NCBI GenBank assembly: GCA_016647705.1
Contig: CM028326.1
Location: forward strand, 19,414,401-19,478,400
Length of the DNA stretch: 64,000 nucleotides
From: Eucommia ulmoides
Lineage: Eukaryota > Streptophyta > Magnoliopsida > Garryales > Eucommiaceae
Reading direction: 5' to 3'
Both the position numbers and the translations under genes were made by a program. The notes beneath the pieces are model-generated. The model was not told where the DNA came from. It searched no databases and was given only the letters and a program-made list of their open reading frames with translations. Positions 1-10,745 of the stretch are shown here, piece after piece (the first letter of the stretch is position 1; the number at the start of each line of letters is the position of its first letter).

Positions 1-1740
1 CATCTTTTTTTAAACTCTCGGCCTCACAATTTATTTTTAAGTCATTATCTCTTTTCATTTTCATTTGATCCCCATACACTTGTCTTGGAATCAATGGTAC
101 AAGAGTAACTGTTTTTTTGTCTTTGACAAAGGAATGCCTATTCTTGAACTCGTCATAAGTACCCTTCTTGTCAAATTGCCACAGCCTGCCCAACAATATG
201 TGACCCGCATGCATTGGAATAACATCACAAAGTACTTCATCCTTGTACTTCCCAATTGAAAAGGAAACTAACACTTGTTTATTTACCCGAACCTCCCCAC
301 AATCATTCAACACTGCAACTTATACGGTCTAGAGTGTTTCAAGGTAGGTAAGTTCAGTTTTCTACCAAGGTTGTGCTAGCCACATTTGTACAACTTCCTC
401 CATCAATGATCATACTACATACCTTGTTGTTGACATGGCATCTAGTATGAAAAATATTATCCCTTTGTTGTTCCATGTCATCCTCCGCTACTTGGGCACT
501 TAGAGCATGCCTTGCCACAAGTGACTCTCCCTCCACCGGGTACTCCATGTCATCGTCACAAGCATCCTTATGTGGTGGCATTTGGTCATCTTCGTTCTTA
601 TTTTTCGTTTCCACTTTTTCATCAACACGTGCTATCATGGTCCTTTTATTTGGGTATTGTGAAGCTATGTGACCTACTCCCAAACAATGAAAATATTTAA
701 TATCACGGTTACGAGTTTGGGTTTCAGTTTTACCTTTGTTGGCATTGGTCACATCATCTCTCCTTTTTGGTGGTTTGGTTTTGGACTTTGAAATAACCCC
801 TTCATCTTTCCTCCCATTCGGCCGCCATGAAGTAGAGGAGCCCGAGTTTTGAAATGACCGCGTTCCCTTTCTTTTAAGTTGTCGTTCCACCTTTATTTCC
901 ATATGCACCATGTCCTCTAACTGCACATAGTATTGCAACTCCACTACGTTGGCAATCTCCCGATTCAGCCCATTCAAGAACCTTGCCATTGTGGCTCCTC
1001 TGTCCTCCTCGATATTAGCCCGAATCATAGCGATCTCCATCTCCTTGAAGTAATCATCCACGCCCCGATAGCCTTGAGTAAGACTTTGTAACTTCTGGTA
1101 TAAGTCCCTATAGTAATGACTAGGGACAAACCTCCTCCTCATGATGGCCTTCATTTCTGCCCACGTCTCGATTGGCCTCTCATGGTTTCTCCTTCTATTC
1201 ATCACAAGTTGATCCCACCATATTATAGCATAATCAACAAATTCAATTACAGTGAGTTTTACCTTTTTCTCCTCGGAGTAATTGTGGCACTCAAAAATTA
1301 ACTCCACTTTCTTCTCCCACTCCAAGTAAGCTTCAGGGTCATTTTTCCCTTGGAACGATGGTATCTTCATTTTGATGTTCTCAAGGTTTCAGTCAACCCC
1401 ATCTCTCCATCTTGGATCTTTGCGGAAAACTCTACCACGCCTTTCTGCTTTTGGCATGAACCAGCCCTCACCGTTCAATGAAAATTGTTCTTCATCATTT
1501 TTGAACTCATCCTCGTGGTCACCATCAAAAATTTCCATGTGGGAACGCCTTTCTTGCCTTCTAGCATTTGGGACTCCTTGGGGCTACCCCTCACGCCAAG
1601 CGACAATAGCAGCGTCTTGCTTATCCATCTGATCCCGCATTTCATTAAACACCACATTTATGCATTTAAATTGTTGTTGCATAGCCTACAACATGGTGGT
1701 CGTCACTTCCTCTCCTTCATTGCTTGATGTGTTACCCCGA
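1..1740 (-). pseudogene. chromovirus (Reina-like) Ty3/gypsy gag-protease, decayed, runs off left edge
   Basis: Minus-strand polyprotein remnant. From 1740 leftwards a broken N-terminal gag segment (ATG near 1690, in-frame stops near 1590 and 1395) leads into an open stretch of 338 codons (1370-354). That stretch has the retrotransposon gag signature ([37 protein letters not shown]), a basic linker and a zinc knuckle in which outer cysteines are replaced ([15 protein letters not shown] where CX2CX4HX4C is expected). An aspartic-protease start ([14 protein letters not shown]) follows. After a frameshift or stop near 354 the protease continues to the window edge (CGEVRVNKQVLVSFSIGKY, PMHAGHILLGR). 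Layout and motifs fit the Reina/CRM side of chromoviruses. RT, RNase H and integrase would lie left of the window. Stops and lost zinc ligands mean it is not functional. Confidence 0.85.
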
Positions 1741-2262
1741 AAGACATATCTTTAAAATAGAAATATTAGAGAATAAGTCACTCACACTCTCTTGCCTTTT
1801 TCCACTCATAACTTCCTCTTTTAGTTCTTTATTGAACTTAACCTATCTCAATCATAATTTCTCGCAACAATCCAAACTCTGTGATTCACTTCACTAAGAA
1901 TGAGATTTAGGAAAGAAAACAAAGCAAACAAGGAGAACACAAATGATAAGTTATGGAATAGATCAAGAAGAATACACACTCTTTCTGGCTGCTGAATTTT
2001 CATTTTTCTTTATGTTCTTTATTTTTTATTTTTTTATTTTTTTTATTTTTTGGTAACCTTAATCAATATATAACAAAATTGAAGACTTAAACAAGATTTG
2101 AACAAATTCGAACACTTACACAAGATCTGAATAGAATTAAAGCTTTAAACGAGATCTGAAGAAAATTGAAGATTTAAACAAGATTTGAATAGAATTGAAG
2201 ATGAAATAAAAGAAATTAATTAATGAAAAACAAGGATAGATCAAACTTGATTTTAGAACCGT
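1741..2262 (-). other. untranslated leader of the chromovirus between primer site and gag
   Basis: About 520 bp of AT-rich, stop-rich sequence between the primer-binding site and gag. It includes a T/A-rich run (2015-2055) and several close repeats of an AAGATTTGAA-like motif (2085-2195). No gene is seen; length and position suit a gypsy 5' leader. Confidence 0.55.
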
Positions 2263-2277
2263 GCTCTAATTACCAAA
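2263..2277 (-). other. primer-binding site, tRNA-iMet type (degenerate)
   Basis: Read on the minus strand this is TTTGGTAATTAGAGC, close to the canonical TTTGGTATCAGAGC complementary to the 3' end of plant initiator tRNA-Met. It lies three to four bases after the presumed LTR end (CA at 2282-2281), the expected place. Confidence 0.75.
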
Positions 2278-2280
2278 TGA

Positions 2281-3170
2281 TGCGAACCTCACTAAGAATT
2301 AGTGAGACCCGAAACCAATTTATAGTGTCTTTGCTAGGATCGATCTAAAATCTAAATTTATAAATGAAAAGAAAGAAAGGAAGAACACAAAAATATAGAA
2401 TGTTTGATAGGGAACCTTGACCCAACGTTTATGAATAAAACGCAAACCAAAGGTATAAAATAACAAACCTCAACCCAAAGATTATACTGGAATCACGAAC
2501 CGAAGTTATAGAGTTTTGAATGCCACAAGAAATTCTTGATAAGTTCAAAGAAAAGTTCTATAAAGAACTCAAGAGAAAACTCTCTCAATCTGATATATTA
2601 TTCAAGTAATGTGTTTTTTTTCCATGGAATACAACTCTCTTAAATAGGCAACCAACATAAAGGAGAGCCTAGACTAGTGGGTGATTAAGCACACTCTACC
2701 TTAGATAGAAGGCGGTCTTTCACACCTAGGGGTGTCCTTTTCACACAAGAAATCTTCAACTTTAGCACGTTTTACTATAGATAGTGGGTGGTCTTTCACA
2801 CCTAGGGGGAGGCTACAAGAACAAAAGTCCTATATGACTTTCATACTTATTACAAGATCATTAATAGAAAATAAAAATAATAATTGGCACTGATGCCTTA
2901 CAAAATGATATAAACTAAAATAAATAAGAAGAATTTCGTCGGTATCATGTTTTGGCCCATTTGAGTTCATGACTAAGCCCATTTGCTTGCCTTTATGAGA
3001 TGAATTAGGCCATGATTGTCATTTGGGCCTAAATTGGGCATTATGACTTTAGATTCAGCCCATATATTTTGAATTAGCCCATTAAGTGCTTCTTTGATCT
3101 TCTTGGATCTTGCCCTCGTAATAGGCCCAATTGGAACATACAGCGGGTCCTTTGTTGGTGCATGTTGGTT
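2281..3170 (-). repeat. 5' LTR of the chromovirus
   Basis: On the minus strand the LTR ends in GGTTCGCA next to the primer site. The left boundary (2281) is well supported by TG/CA and the primer site. The outer boundary near 3170 is estimated from where copia coding similarity on the far side stops. A TATA-like TATTTAAGAG lies near 2640 on the minus strand. The partner 3' LTR would be beyond the left edge, so no pairwise check is possible. Confidence 0.6.
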
Positions 3171-3625
3171 CTCATTAAAAGGTAAACAAACTGACTCTCA
3201 TTAAAAGGTAATGCTGATTGTTTTGCAAGTTGACAATAAATACAATGGAAAGACTCATGCTGAAATGAACCGAACTGACCACTAGAAATAAGAGAACGAA
3301 GGTGACTAGATAAAGTATGACCTAACCGAGAGTGTCACAATTCCATGGGTGAAAGTCTTGAGATGGATGCGGCTGATTGGTTTGGTGATGATGAGGATGG
3401 GACTTGGAGGTAAGTGAGCTCAAAGAGGCATCCGACTTTACGGCCGCTCCCAAGGAGTTTTCCTGTCTGAGGGTCCTACACATGACAACCAGTAGAAGAA
3501 AAATACAAATCAAGTCCAAGATCACATAATTGTCCAACAGATATAAGGTTGAGCGTAAGCTTAGGGACGAAATATGTATGAGGAAGAGATAAATGAGAAC
3601 TGTCAACATGTCCAGTATAGGTGAC
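3171..3625 (-). pseudogene. Ty1/copia gag-pre-integrase fragment
   Basis: Minus strand. Reading from 3625: YTGHVDSSHLSLPHTYFVPK, then LISVGQLCDLGLDLYFSS, HVQDPQTGKLLG, SAASISRLSPMEL, a stop where W is expected, and HSRLGH followed by CIYCQLAKQSALPF. This is the GAG_pre-integrase and start-of-integrase region of plant copia elements, including the HSRLGH and CX2C zinc motif. It belongs with the copia gag at 5816-6850; the Athila-like insertion at 3626 separates them. The left end is cut by the chromovirus LTR, so the integrase core, RT and RNase H are missing. A stop and frameshifts make it a relict. Confidence 0.8.
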
Positions 3626-5121
3626 TGATAGGTGTAAATTACCCCTATATTTCCAAATCGACTTTGTTAGTTTTCGAGTATGTTTATCGTTATTTTTATA
3701 TGTTTTAATATATTTTTATTCTTTTTGTATTAAAACAGGTGCGTGGGGTGAAAATTTATGAAATCAGAGAGTAAATGATCAATTCGTATCGAGAACAGTC
3801 GGAGAACGGTGGAAAAATGAGCAAGACGACAAGATTTTGCACCCAAGCCCACCGCCACGACGTCTAGACCACCATCGCGGCGGTGAAGATGCTGAGAAAA
3901 AAATAAAGGCCATTGACGGAGAATCTACCACCTAGGCAGAAATCCAGTGGAGAATTTGACAGATGGCTACTAACAGCCCATCGACTAGGCAGAGAATCCA
4001 CCTCCTAGGTGGAAATCTAGCAGAAAGTTCTCCCAAGCCACCGCCTTCTCCACCGCCGTGGCGAAACACTAACCGACACACTCCTCTACCTAGGCGGAGG
4101 CCTCTGCACAGTTTAGATATTTATTTTTAGATATTTTTGCCTATAAATATCTCATCTCATCCTCTCTCCTTGCTCTCTCCGACCATTAGGGCCTTCCTAG
4201 GGTTAGATAGAATAGAGAGAGAGTTTTGGAGAGTGCTCATTCAATCCCGAGGAGGAAGATGAAGGAGGAGCAATCGGATTACGGTTTTAGCGCTAAATCT
4301 TCGGATATCAGCTAAGTTTTTCTACTTCTCTCTTTATTTTCTTTATTTTTTGTAGTTTGTTGAGCATGTTTAGCTCGATTTTTGTTGTTTATATGGTTAG
4401 GTCCATGAGCTAAACATAGATTGTAAATGGGGATTAATATTTTATTTATGAACATGTAGTTTTGGTTAATTTTATGTTTCATTCTTGGTTATTCTTCGTA
4501 TGTTGATTGTGTGTGCCTTATTGTTTGTCTATCGTGCTTAGATTTACATATCAAGAATACAGGGTTTAACTCTCGGAAGAGGTAACCCTGGATTCGGACT
4601 AGAATAAACAAATGCCACAATCCACTAACCCGGGAGGGAGTTGGGTTGTGTGCAATTAATGACGTTAGGGCGAGACTTACGCGGCCTAGAGTCATTAAGA
4701 CATTGAGGGGGACTTTGACGTTGATTCGAAGTCGCGTATTCCCCCGTCTTACACTCGGAAGAGGTGACGAGGGAGTTTACGAACCGAGATTGTCAGATAC
4801 GCCGAACGTCGTTAATGTTAATTAAAACAAAACCAAATGCATTTTAGTAAATAACATTAATCCCTAGGCAATCTACTCCCCTAAACAATCTCAAATTAGT
4901 ATTTATAGTATAGTTAATTAAATTAGTATTTTAGTTTGGTATTAGTATAAATTATATTCCATTTTTAGCGCCTAGATAAAGTCGGATTATGACAATCGCG
5001 GTACTCGATAGTAATCTCAACCAATCCTTGTGGATACGATATCCGACCGAAAGGTCTACTATACTAAAACTTGATTCGTACGCTTACGGTGAAAGTGACA
5101 GCGCATTATTTGCGGCCACCA
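3626..5121 (+). repeat. 5' LTR of an Athila-like element (1496 bp)
   Basis: Starts TGATAGGTGTAAATTAC and ends GGCCACCA, seven bases before a tRNA-Asp primer site. The LTR is homologous in inverse orientation to 43236-44815; shared landmarks include the block near 3660-3740 and the segment with AGGTGACGAGGG near 4750. It carries GC-rich palindromic motifs (3840-4105), then a TATA box (CCTATAAATATC, about 4140) and a CT-rich start region. Copia sequence ends directly at its left edge (GGTGAC, 3620-3625), so it inserted in the copia element. Confidence 0.85.
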
Positions 5122-5127
5122 AGTTTT

Positions 5128-5147
5128 TGGCGCCGTTGCTAGGGATT
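5128..5147 (+). other. primer-binding site, tRNA-Asp type
   Basis: TGGCGCCGTTGCTAGGGATT matches the reverse complement of the 3' end of plant tRNA-Asp (TGGCGCCGTTGCCGGGGATC) at nearly all positions. This primer is characteristic of the Athila/Tat group of gypsy elements. Confidence 0.9.
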
Positions 5148-5815
5148 GGCAAAAGAGTTGTCGTCGATATTATGAGTAAATAACTCGATTTTAATCTAGG
5201 CATTTCTTTTGTATATAATTTTTCTTTGTAGTTTTGTTGTTGTTTTCCGGCAGGATGCTTGAAGATGTTAGATCGACGGGTACTCTTACGTTTCGTTCAT
5301 TGAAACATCTCGCCAATCTTGAGGGTATGTGTCGGGCCGAGGACATTAAACCAAGCACTTCTTGGGAGGTAACCCAGGGTCATAAATAAGTTAGATACAT
5401 CTCCGTCGATTTGAGTCAGAGGTGAGATCCTCTCGTCTCCCAAGTATGTGTTCTAAACCCCCGTCTTCAATATCATGCTATATACTGTCATTGGGATTGC
5501 TGACATCTCGTTTTGGACATCACTTGTGTTGAGTTGGTTGTGATGAGTAGTATATTTTAGTATGCGTTTATGTTTTTAGTTAAATTTTACTGTTTTTATC
5601 GTGTGCATGCTTGTTTAGGATTAGTTTGTTTAGTTTAGTTATTGTTTTGTGCTGAGTTTTGATGTTATCTGGGCCTTTACCCAATGATGACTTTGTCCCC
5701 TGATTGTTTTGAGGTCGAGCGTTACGCTCATTCATGTGTGTTCTGTGTGTTTAACGTATCGTCTTAGTAAAAGTTATTGTGGATCCTAAATGCACGAGCA
5801 CATAAACTCGATGTA
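5148..5815 (+). mobile_element. internal remnant of the Athila-like element: leader joined directly to the 3' module
   Basis: After the primer site a short leader (about 5148-5330) passes straight into sequence that in full elements lies downstream of pol. This includes the conserved block with TTAAACCAAGCACTTCTTGG (5346-5365) and a stretch (5650-5815) that matches 45980-46140 in reverse complement. All gag-pol is deleted. No 3' LTR or right target duplication is seen; copia sequence resumes at about 5816-5830. Confidence 0.75.
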
Positions 5816-6850
5816 GCACTATCTTATTAATTTGAAACCGATAAGCTTGGTGCAGAAACCACTCCAATCAGGTGGAAAGATGGATGTAGTAGGTGTAGCA
5901 TCAGTGGCTACAACAGCAACATTCTTTGTCTTGAAATAGTACCGATTGCGAGAGGCACAAGAGCGATATTGGTTCCCATTTGACTGATTGCCAGATGGAA
6001 GTTTAGGGTAGTCTGCAAGATAGTAGCTCAGTTATCTGCAGACCTTATACATGTGAGAACGACATTTAAGCAATTTATGCTCTTGTGAATAACAATACCT
6101 ACAATATAAGGGTTTCTGGAATGGGTTTGGCTTATCTCCTGGTGTTGCAAGAGTAATTGGTGTTACAGGAGCAATTGGCGTTGTTAGGGAAACATCTGTA
6201 TGTGAGCTTTGTAGTGTTTCAAGACGTGTTTTCTCACTGAGTAGATTAGAAAGGACATCACTTAGAGAAGCTAGTATGCCCCGGTGGAGGATTGAAGCTC
6301 GTACAGGCTCAAATTCTTCCCTTAAGCCCATAAGGAATTGCATAATGCGTGTCTCTGTTTGGTATTTGGCATGAATTGTGGCGTCTTTTCTGCATTCCCA
6401 GGTTGGCGTAGTGATAGCCAATTGATCCCACACGGTAGTCATCTGGCATAGGAAACTATTAACGATTTTTCTAGGCTCTTAGCGCATACTATGGAGGGTA
6501 GAGAGAATGCGATACTGATTCGAGATGTCTGCCTTGGTATAGCGGTCCTGGAGAAGATCCCAAGTTTTTTTAGCTGTCTGGATTGTACCAAATTGAAGTT
6601 TGATCTCTAGAATGATAATAGTACAGAACCATGTGAAAATCTGGTGATTTTTGCTATCCCATTCCTCTAGACGGCCAATGTATTTGGCCTTATCTTCGTT
6701 GTCCGTCTACTTGGGTTCAGTGATATCTCCAGTCACGAGACGCTGCAATCGTCATCCATGGAGAAAACTAGACATCTCTTGAGCCCATACGACATAATTA
6801 GTTTCACTCAAAATAGTAGTGATAACCCAAGGTGCATCAAATTCAGCCAT
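5816..6850 (-). pseudogene. Ty1/copia gag (UBN2 type) with zinc knuckle
   Basis: Minus strand, ATG at 6850-6848 (MAEFDAPWVITTILSETNY). The reading frame shows the UBN2-type capsid region (VVWAQEMSSFLHG, WDLLQDRYTKADISNQYRIL, QFLMGLREEFEPVRASILHR) and a CX2CX4HX4C zinc knuckle (CRYCYSQEHKLLKC near 6070-6110). At least three in-frame stops interrupt it; the longest open part is 6442-6032. Downstream it runs into the Athila-like insertion, beyond which the copia pre-integrase region continues at 3625. Gag, primer site, LTR and pre-integrase share one orientation, so this is one broken element. Confidence 0.82.
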
Positions 6851-7712
6851 AAGAGCAAAAAAAGAGGTGAACTGATGTAGAAAATACTTAAATAAAGAAT
6901 AAAGTGTATTCTATGATTACCAAATCAAAAAATGGAGGCCAAAAACATATTCAGAACATCAAAAAATCTTAGGAACCGGTCCAAGTTTGCAGAAAATCGG
7001 TCAACAAAGGCCTAAATCAGGACAAAGAAGGTATTGATGACGTGGTAGAGGTTGAGGAGACAGCAGGACGCTGACGTAGCACTCAATGCTGATGTAGTAG
7101 GCGGTTAACGCTGATGTCGTATGGGTCAATGTTGACATGGTGATGACGTGTCGCGGACGTGGCAGGTGGTCAACGTTATTGTGGCACTACTCAACGATGA
7201 CATGGAGCTAACTAGGTGCTGAGTTGGCACTGACGTGGATTGTTGATTGGGATTTTAGGGCTGACATGACAGCTGGTGGCAGAAGGCAAATGAAGGTTTC
7301 GCGTAGATCTGACGTGCCACTTATTTTCCGCGCTTGAGGGCTCGTTAACAGTTACCTGGTGATGAGCCTTACGTGTTTGGAATTGTCTCGTCGAGATGGT
7401 TCTGATGGTATATCGTAAGGTGAATTTGGAGCCCTAGGTAAGGCGGTAGAGCCCAAAATTCGAGACGACGAAGAGTGGTGGTACTGCTGGCTATTGGAGA
7501 TGCGTGAGAGCGTGTATGGACTCCGGTGACAGTGATTTGGTGGCATTATGTTCGTCTATGCAAGACAAAGTCGGTGATATAATGTTTGTTGATATCGGAG
7601 AAAGGATGAAGCCTGCAGTAGCATTGAAAGTCTCGAGAGAATATGGGCGGCAGCGGCGGCGAAAGCGTTAAGGTTGCGAAAATTTTATTGAGAACAGGTT
7701 CAAGAAAGGTTT
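6851..7712 (-). other. leader of the copia element, rich in TGACGT/TGATGT motifs
   Basis: About 860 bp between primer site and gag start. 7030-7250 holds many close copies of GCTGACGTGG / GCTGATGT-like words; they are bZIP-like TGACG cores but more likely a decayed minisatellite. A 64-codon open frame at 7546-7352 on the minus strand has no recognisable domain and is probably not a gene. Confidence 0.5.
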
Positions 7713-7725
7713 GCTCTTGATACCA
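7713..7725 (-). other. primer-binding site of the copia element, tRNA-iMet type
   Basis: Minus strand TGGTATCAAGAGC is the common copia primer site (TGGTATCAGAGC with one extra A). It directly follows the LTR end (CTTCACA at 7732-7726). Confidence 0.85.
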
Positions 7726-8007
7726 TGTGAAGATGATTGAAACGTGTGGGAATGAATCATGTATTGATATTATGAGAAAGATACATAGACTACAATGCTA
7801 TACACAGGTATTTATAGGGGAAGTAGGGGTTAAGGTTTTGTCCTAATAGGCCACGTGGGTCAAACTCATTATTACATTAATAGATTTTATGTGAACAAAA
7901 TTATATTTTTGTTATGTTCTCATGTTCTTCTATTTTGTGTCTCTTGTTATGTTTACAAAATCTACGAAAAAAAGACTATTCTCGTTTTTGTGTTATAATC
8001 ATTCACA
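7726..8007 (-). repeat. 5' LTR of the copia element (282 bp)
   Basis: Bounded by perfect inverted termini TGTGAA...TTCACA, next to the primer site. A TATA box (CTATAAATACC, minus strand, about 7810-7820) and a plausible transcription start region lie inside. The short LTR, tRNA-iMet primer site and UBN2 gag fit the Ale/Retrofit-type copia lineages. The 3' LTR is lost. Confidence 0.75.
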
Positions 8008-8640
8008 CTACTCAACATTGAACTAAACAACTCAACCAAAATTTTCAAAAAACCAAACAAATCAAAAACAGATCTGATATGATATGAGCATTCACCAAAT
8101 CACAACAAAATATTCACAAAAAAGAAAAGCATGTACATTGACAAAGAACAAAATAAAATTATTTTGAACAAATCAAGACAGATCACAATTTGTGCTGAAC
8201 AAAAAAAAAAAACATTCGCAAATGAATGAAGAATAAATTCCACAAAGATCAACAAAAAATGCACATGAATATTCACAAATCTGAATGTGACATAAAATAA
8301 TCAAAAAAAAAAAAATTCACATGAACATCTACGTTGATCTGAATATTCACATGAAAAAATAATCAACTCACAAATTTGATATGAATGTACACCGATTCAC
8401 AATGAACATTCACCAAAAATCCAATTCATATGAACATTCACAGATAAATCAACAAAAAAATGCATATTCACAATAAAATAGATCCAAAACTCCCCCCAAA
8501 AAAATCAAGAAAAACCAACAAAACAGATCTTAAAAATCATGCGAATATTCACAACGATTAGAAAATAACATGAAAATTCATATCTTTGAAATTCAAGACG
8601 ACCTGGAACATTCACATAAACCAGACATACAACTAACGTC
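8008..8640. repeat. dispersed heptamer array, ATTCACA
   Basis: At least a dozen copies of ATTCACA or one-base variants (often GAACATTCACA or AATATTCACA) occur at irregular 20-60 bp spacing from 8090 to 8620 in A-rich sequence. The terminus of the adjacent copia LTR is the same heptamer. No coding potential. Confidence 0.6.
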
Positions 8641-8689
8641 CACGAACCAACTGGAACGTCCAACTAACAGATTTGAAAAAATCCAAATT

Positions 8690-9055
8690 TGGACTTCTCA
8701 AATCTCGAGAGAAAGAAAGACGAGTTGAGAAAGATGACCATCCGCCATCGACACCCTTTTCAATTGACCAACGCCGCAATCGTCCACCGCCTGTTCGTCC
8801 ACCACAATCATCCCGCCGTTTGCCCACCGCAATCGTCCCTGCCGTTCGCCCACAGATCGAGCATCGTCGTTCACCCCACAGATCGAGATTCGAGAGAGAA
8901 AGAGAAACGGGTTGAGAAAGACGACCGTCCGCCATCGACGCCATTGCCAATCAACCACCGCCGTCAATCGATCACCGCCATTTGCCCACTGCAATCATCC
9001 TCGCTGTTCGCCCACTGATCGAGCATCACTATCAAGGTCGTCGTTCGCCCCATAA
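8690..9055. repeat. two tandem units of about 185 bp, GC-rich
   Basis: Unit 1 (about 8695-8880) and unit 2 (about 8885-9055) share the series CGAGAGAAAGA, GGTTGAGAAAGA, CGTCCGCCATCGAC, ACCGCC, TTTGCCCAC, ATCATCC, GATCGAGCATC. Both strands stay partly open because the sequence is C-rich with few stops. This explains the overlapping frames, and no known domain appears. It resembles the gene-like filler found in plant DNA transposons. Confidence 0.6.
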
Positions 9056-9153
9056 ATTTTCAATTGTGAGGGATTTTTTTCTAACAATGTTCTTAAAAAA
9101 AAGTTTTAAAAGATAATCGTTTTTCAAAAAAGTTAATTGAAGAGAGAAAACAA

Positions 9154-9204
<51 letters not shown>

Positions 9205-9840
9205 AAAAAAATAAATAAATAAAAAACTTAATAATTTTATATAAATATAATAAAAGAAAACGTACATATAAAATTAGCCAATAAAAATACCAAACACAAA
9301 CAAACATCCACAAGACTCTCAGTCATCACATGTCTTCTCAATTGAGTGAGGACGCATTCGCCGACCTCTTCATATTAAAAAATAAATAAAAATCGATGGT
9401 CATAAACTTATTATATTCCGAAACACAGTCGATATCGTTTTCTTTCTTATTGTTAATGCTGACCAATGGAGTCAGTGAAGCCAGAGATATTAATCCTAAT
9501 AAACAACATACAACCAAATCTATCACTTATTTTGTCACTCCAAATCTATTTTTCTGGTACATCCACGAGTATTTTCATATACACAGGATGTGAGATTAAT
9601 CTCGTTCGGGATTCTATAGTTGTTTTTTTCAACAATTCTTTTTTCAGAAGCTCGAACCTAGATTTTGCAGAGATTTCTTAATTATTTTAACTCAAACGTG
9701 TCTTAGTGTTTGAGCTACACTATGTTAGTTAACTTCAAATCTATCATCTTACTTTGTACTAACCCAAAAATTATTTATTTTGGAGCCAAACCTAACCTCA
9801 TAAAATAATTTTTTTTAAGATAAAAAAAAAAAAAAAAACT
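9056..9840. other. AT-rich intergenic DNA with an (AAT)n microsatellite
   Basis: (AAT)n runs 9154-9197, followed by A-rich DNA. No gene, terminal repeats or RNA recognised. Confidence 0.5.
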
Positions 9841-10156
9841 TTCATTTGTTTTTTTTTTTTCTATTCTTCCAACCAAACATATGACGAGAGTGCATTTGTT
9901 TGGATGAAAAAAAGATAGATAAGAAAATGAAAATAAAAATAAAAATAAAATGAAAAATGAGAAAAGTTTGTTCGGTAATGAGAGGGAAAATAAAATAGGA
10001 AGGAAAATGCGCAATATCCTAAAAATAAATCTCATTAATTTGGGAGAAAAATAAAGAAACATGAGAGAGAGTTTTTCAAAAGAAGAGAAAAATTACAATT
10101 ATACTCTTGATAATAAAATTTTTAATTTATTTTTGCAATATATGAGGGTAAAATAG

Positions 10157-10191
<35 letters not shown>

Positions 10192-10745
10192 TATTTTTAT
10201 TTTTTCATTTTTCTTTCTTGTTCAAACAAACAATACTAGATTTTATTTTATTTTCACAATGAATAAAATAGTATCTTCTCTTTTTTCTTTTTCTTGTTCT
10301 TTTTCTTCTCTCCAACCAAACATACCTTTAGGATGCGTTTGTTTGAATGGTTAAAATGATGGATAAGATGATAAGAAGAAAAATATGATGTATCTGAGAA
10401 AAAAGCTGGTTTAGTATGGGAAGAAAAAAATAGAAAAAAAATGCACAATTTCCTAAGTAATTTTTTTTTTTTCACTAATTTGGAAGAAAATGAGGAAAAG
10501 TTTTTCAAGTGGAGGAAAAAATTACAATTATACGTTTTATAATAGAATTTTTAATTTATTTTTGTAATATATAAAGGTAAAATAGTAAATTATAAAAGTA
10601 AATTGTTTTCTTTCTTTTATTTTTTCTTTTTCTAACCAAATAACTCTAGAGAAAATATTTTGTCGTTTACAATCAATAAAAATATTATCCTTTAATTTTT
10701 ATTTTTATTTTTATTTTTTCCCTCCCAACCAAATATACCAATAAA
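9841..10745. repeat. two adjacent MITE-like units with TTTGTTTGG / CCAACCAAAC ends
   Basis: Unit 1 begins near 9890 (GTGCATTTGTTTGGATG) and ends near 10325 (CTCCAACCAAACATACC). Unit 2 begins near 10330 (GATGCGTTTGTTTGAATGG) and ends near 10740 (CCCAACCAAATATACC). An end of the same type (CCAACCAAACATATG, 9870-9885) precedes unit 1. The interiors share an ATTTTTAATTTATTTTTG block and AAAATAGTAA. The ends are imperfect inverted repeats, so these look like tandem copies of a small non-autonomous DNA transposon. Unit 1 contains (AT)n at 10159-10188. Confidence 0.55.

Noticed and set aside
8633-9018. Four overlapping frames of 80-109 codons
   Set aside because: Arise from the C-rich tandem duplication on both strands; no codon or domain signal favours one.
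9032-9313. 93-codon minus-strand frame
   Set aside because: Mostly Tyr/Phe runs from the (AAT)n microsatellite.
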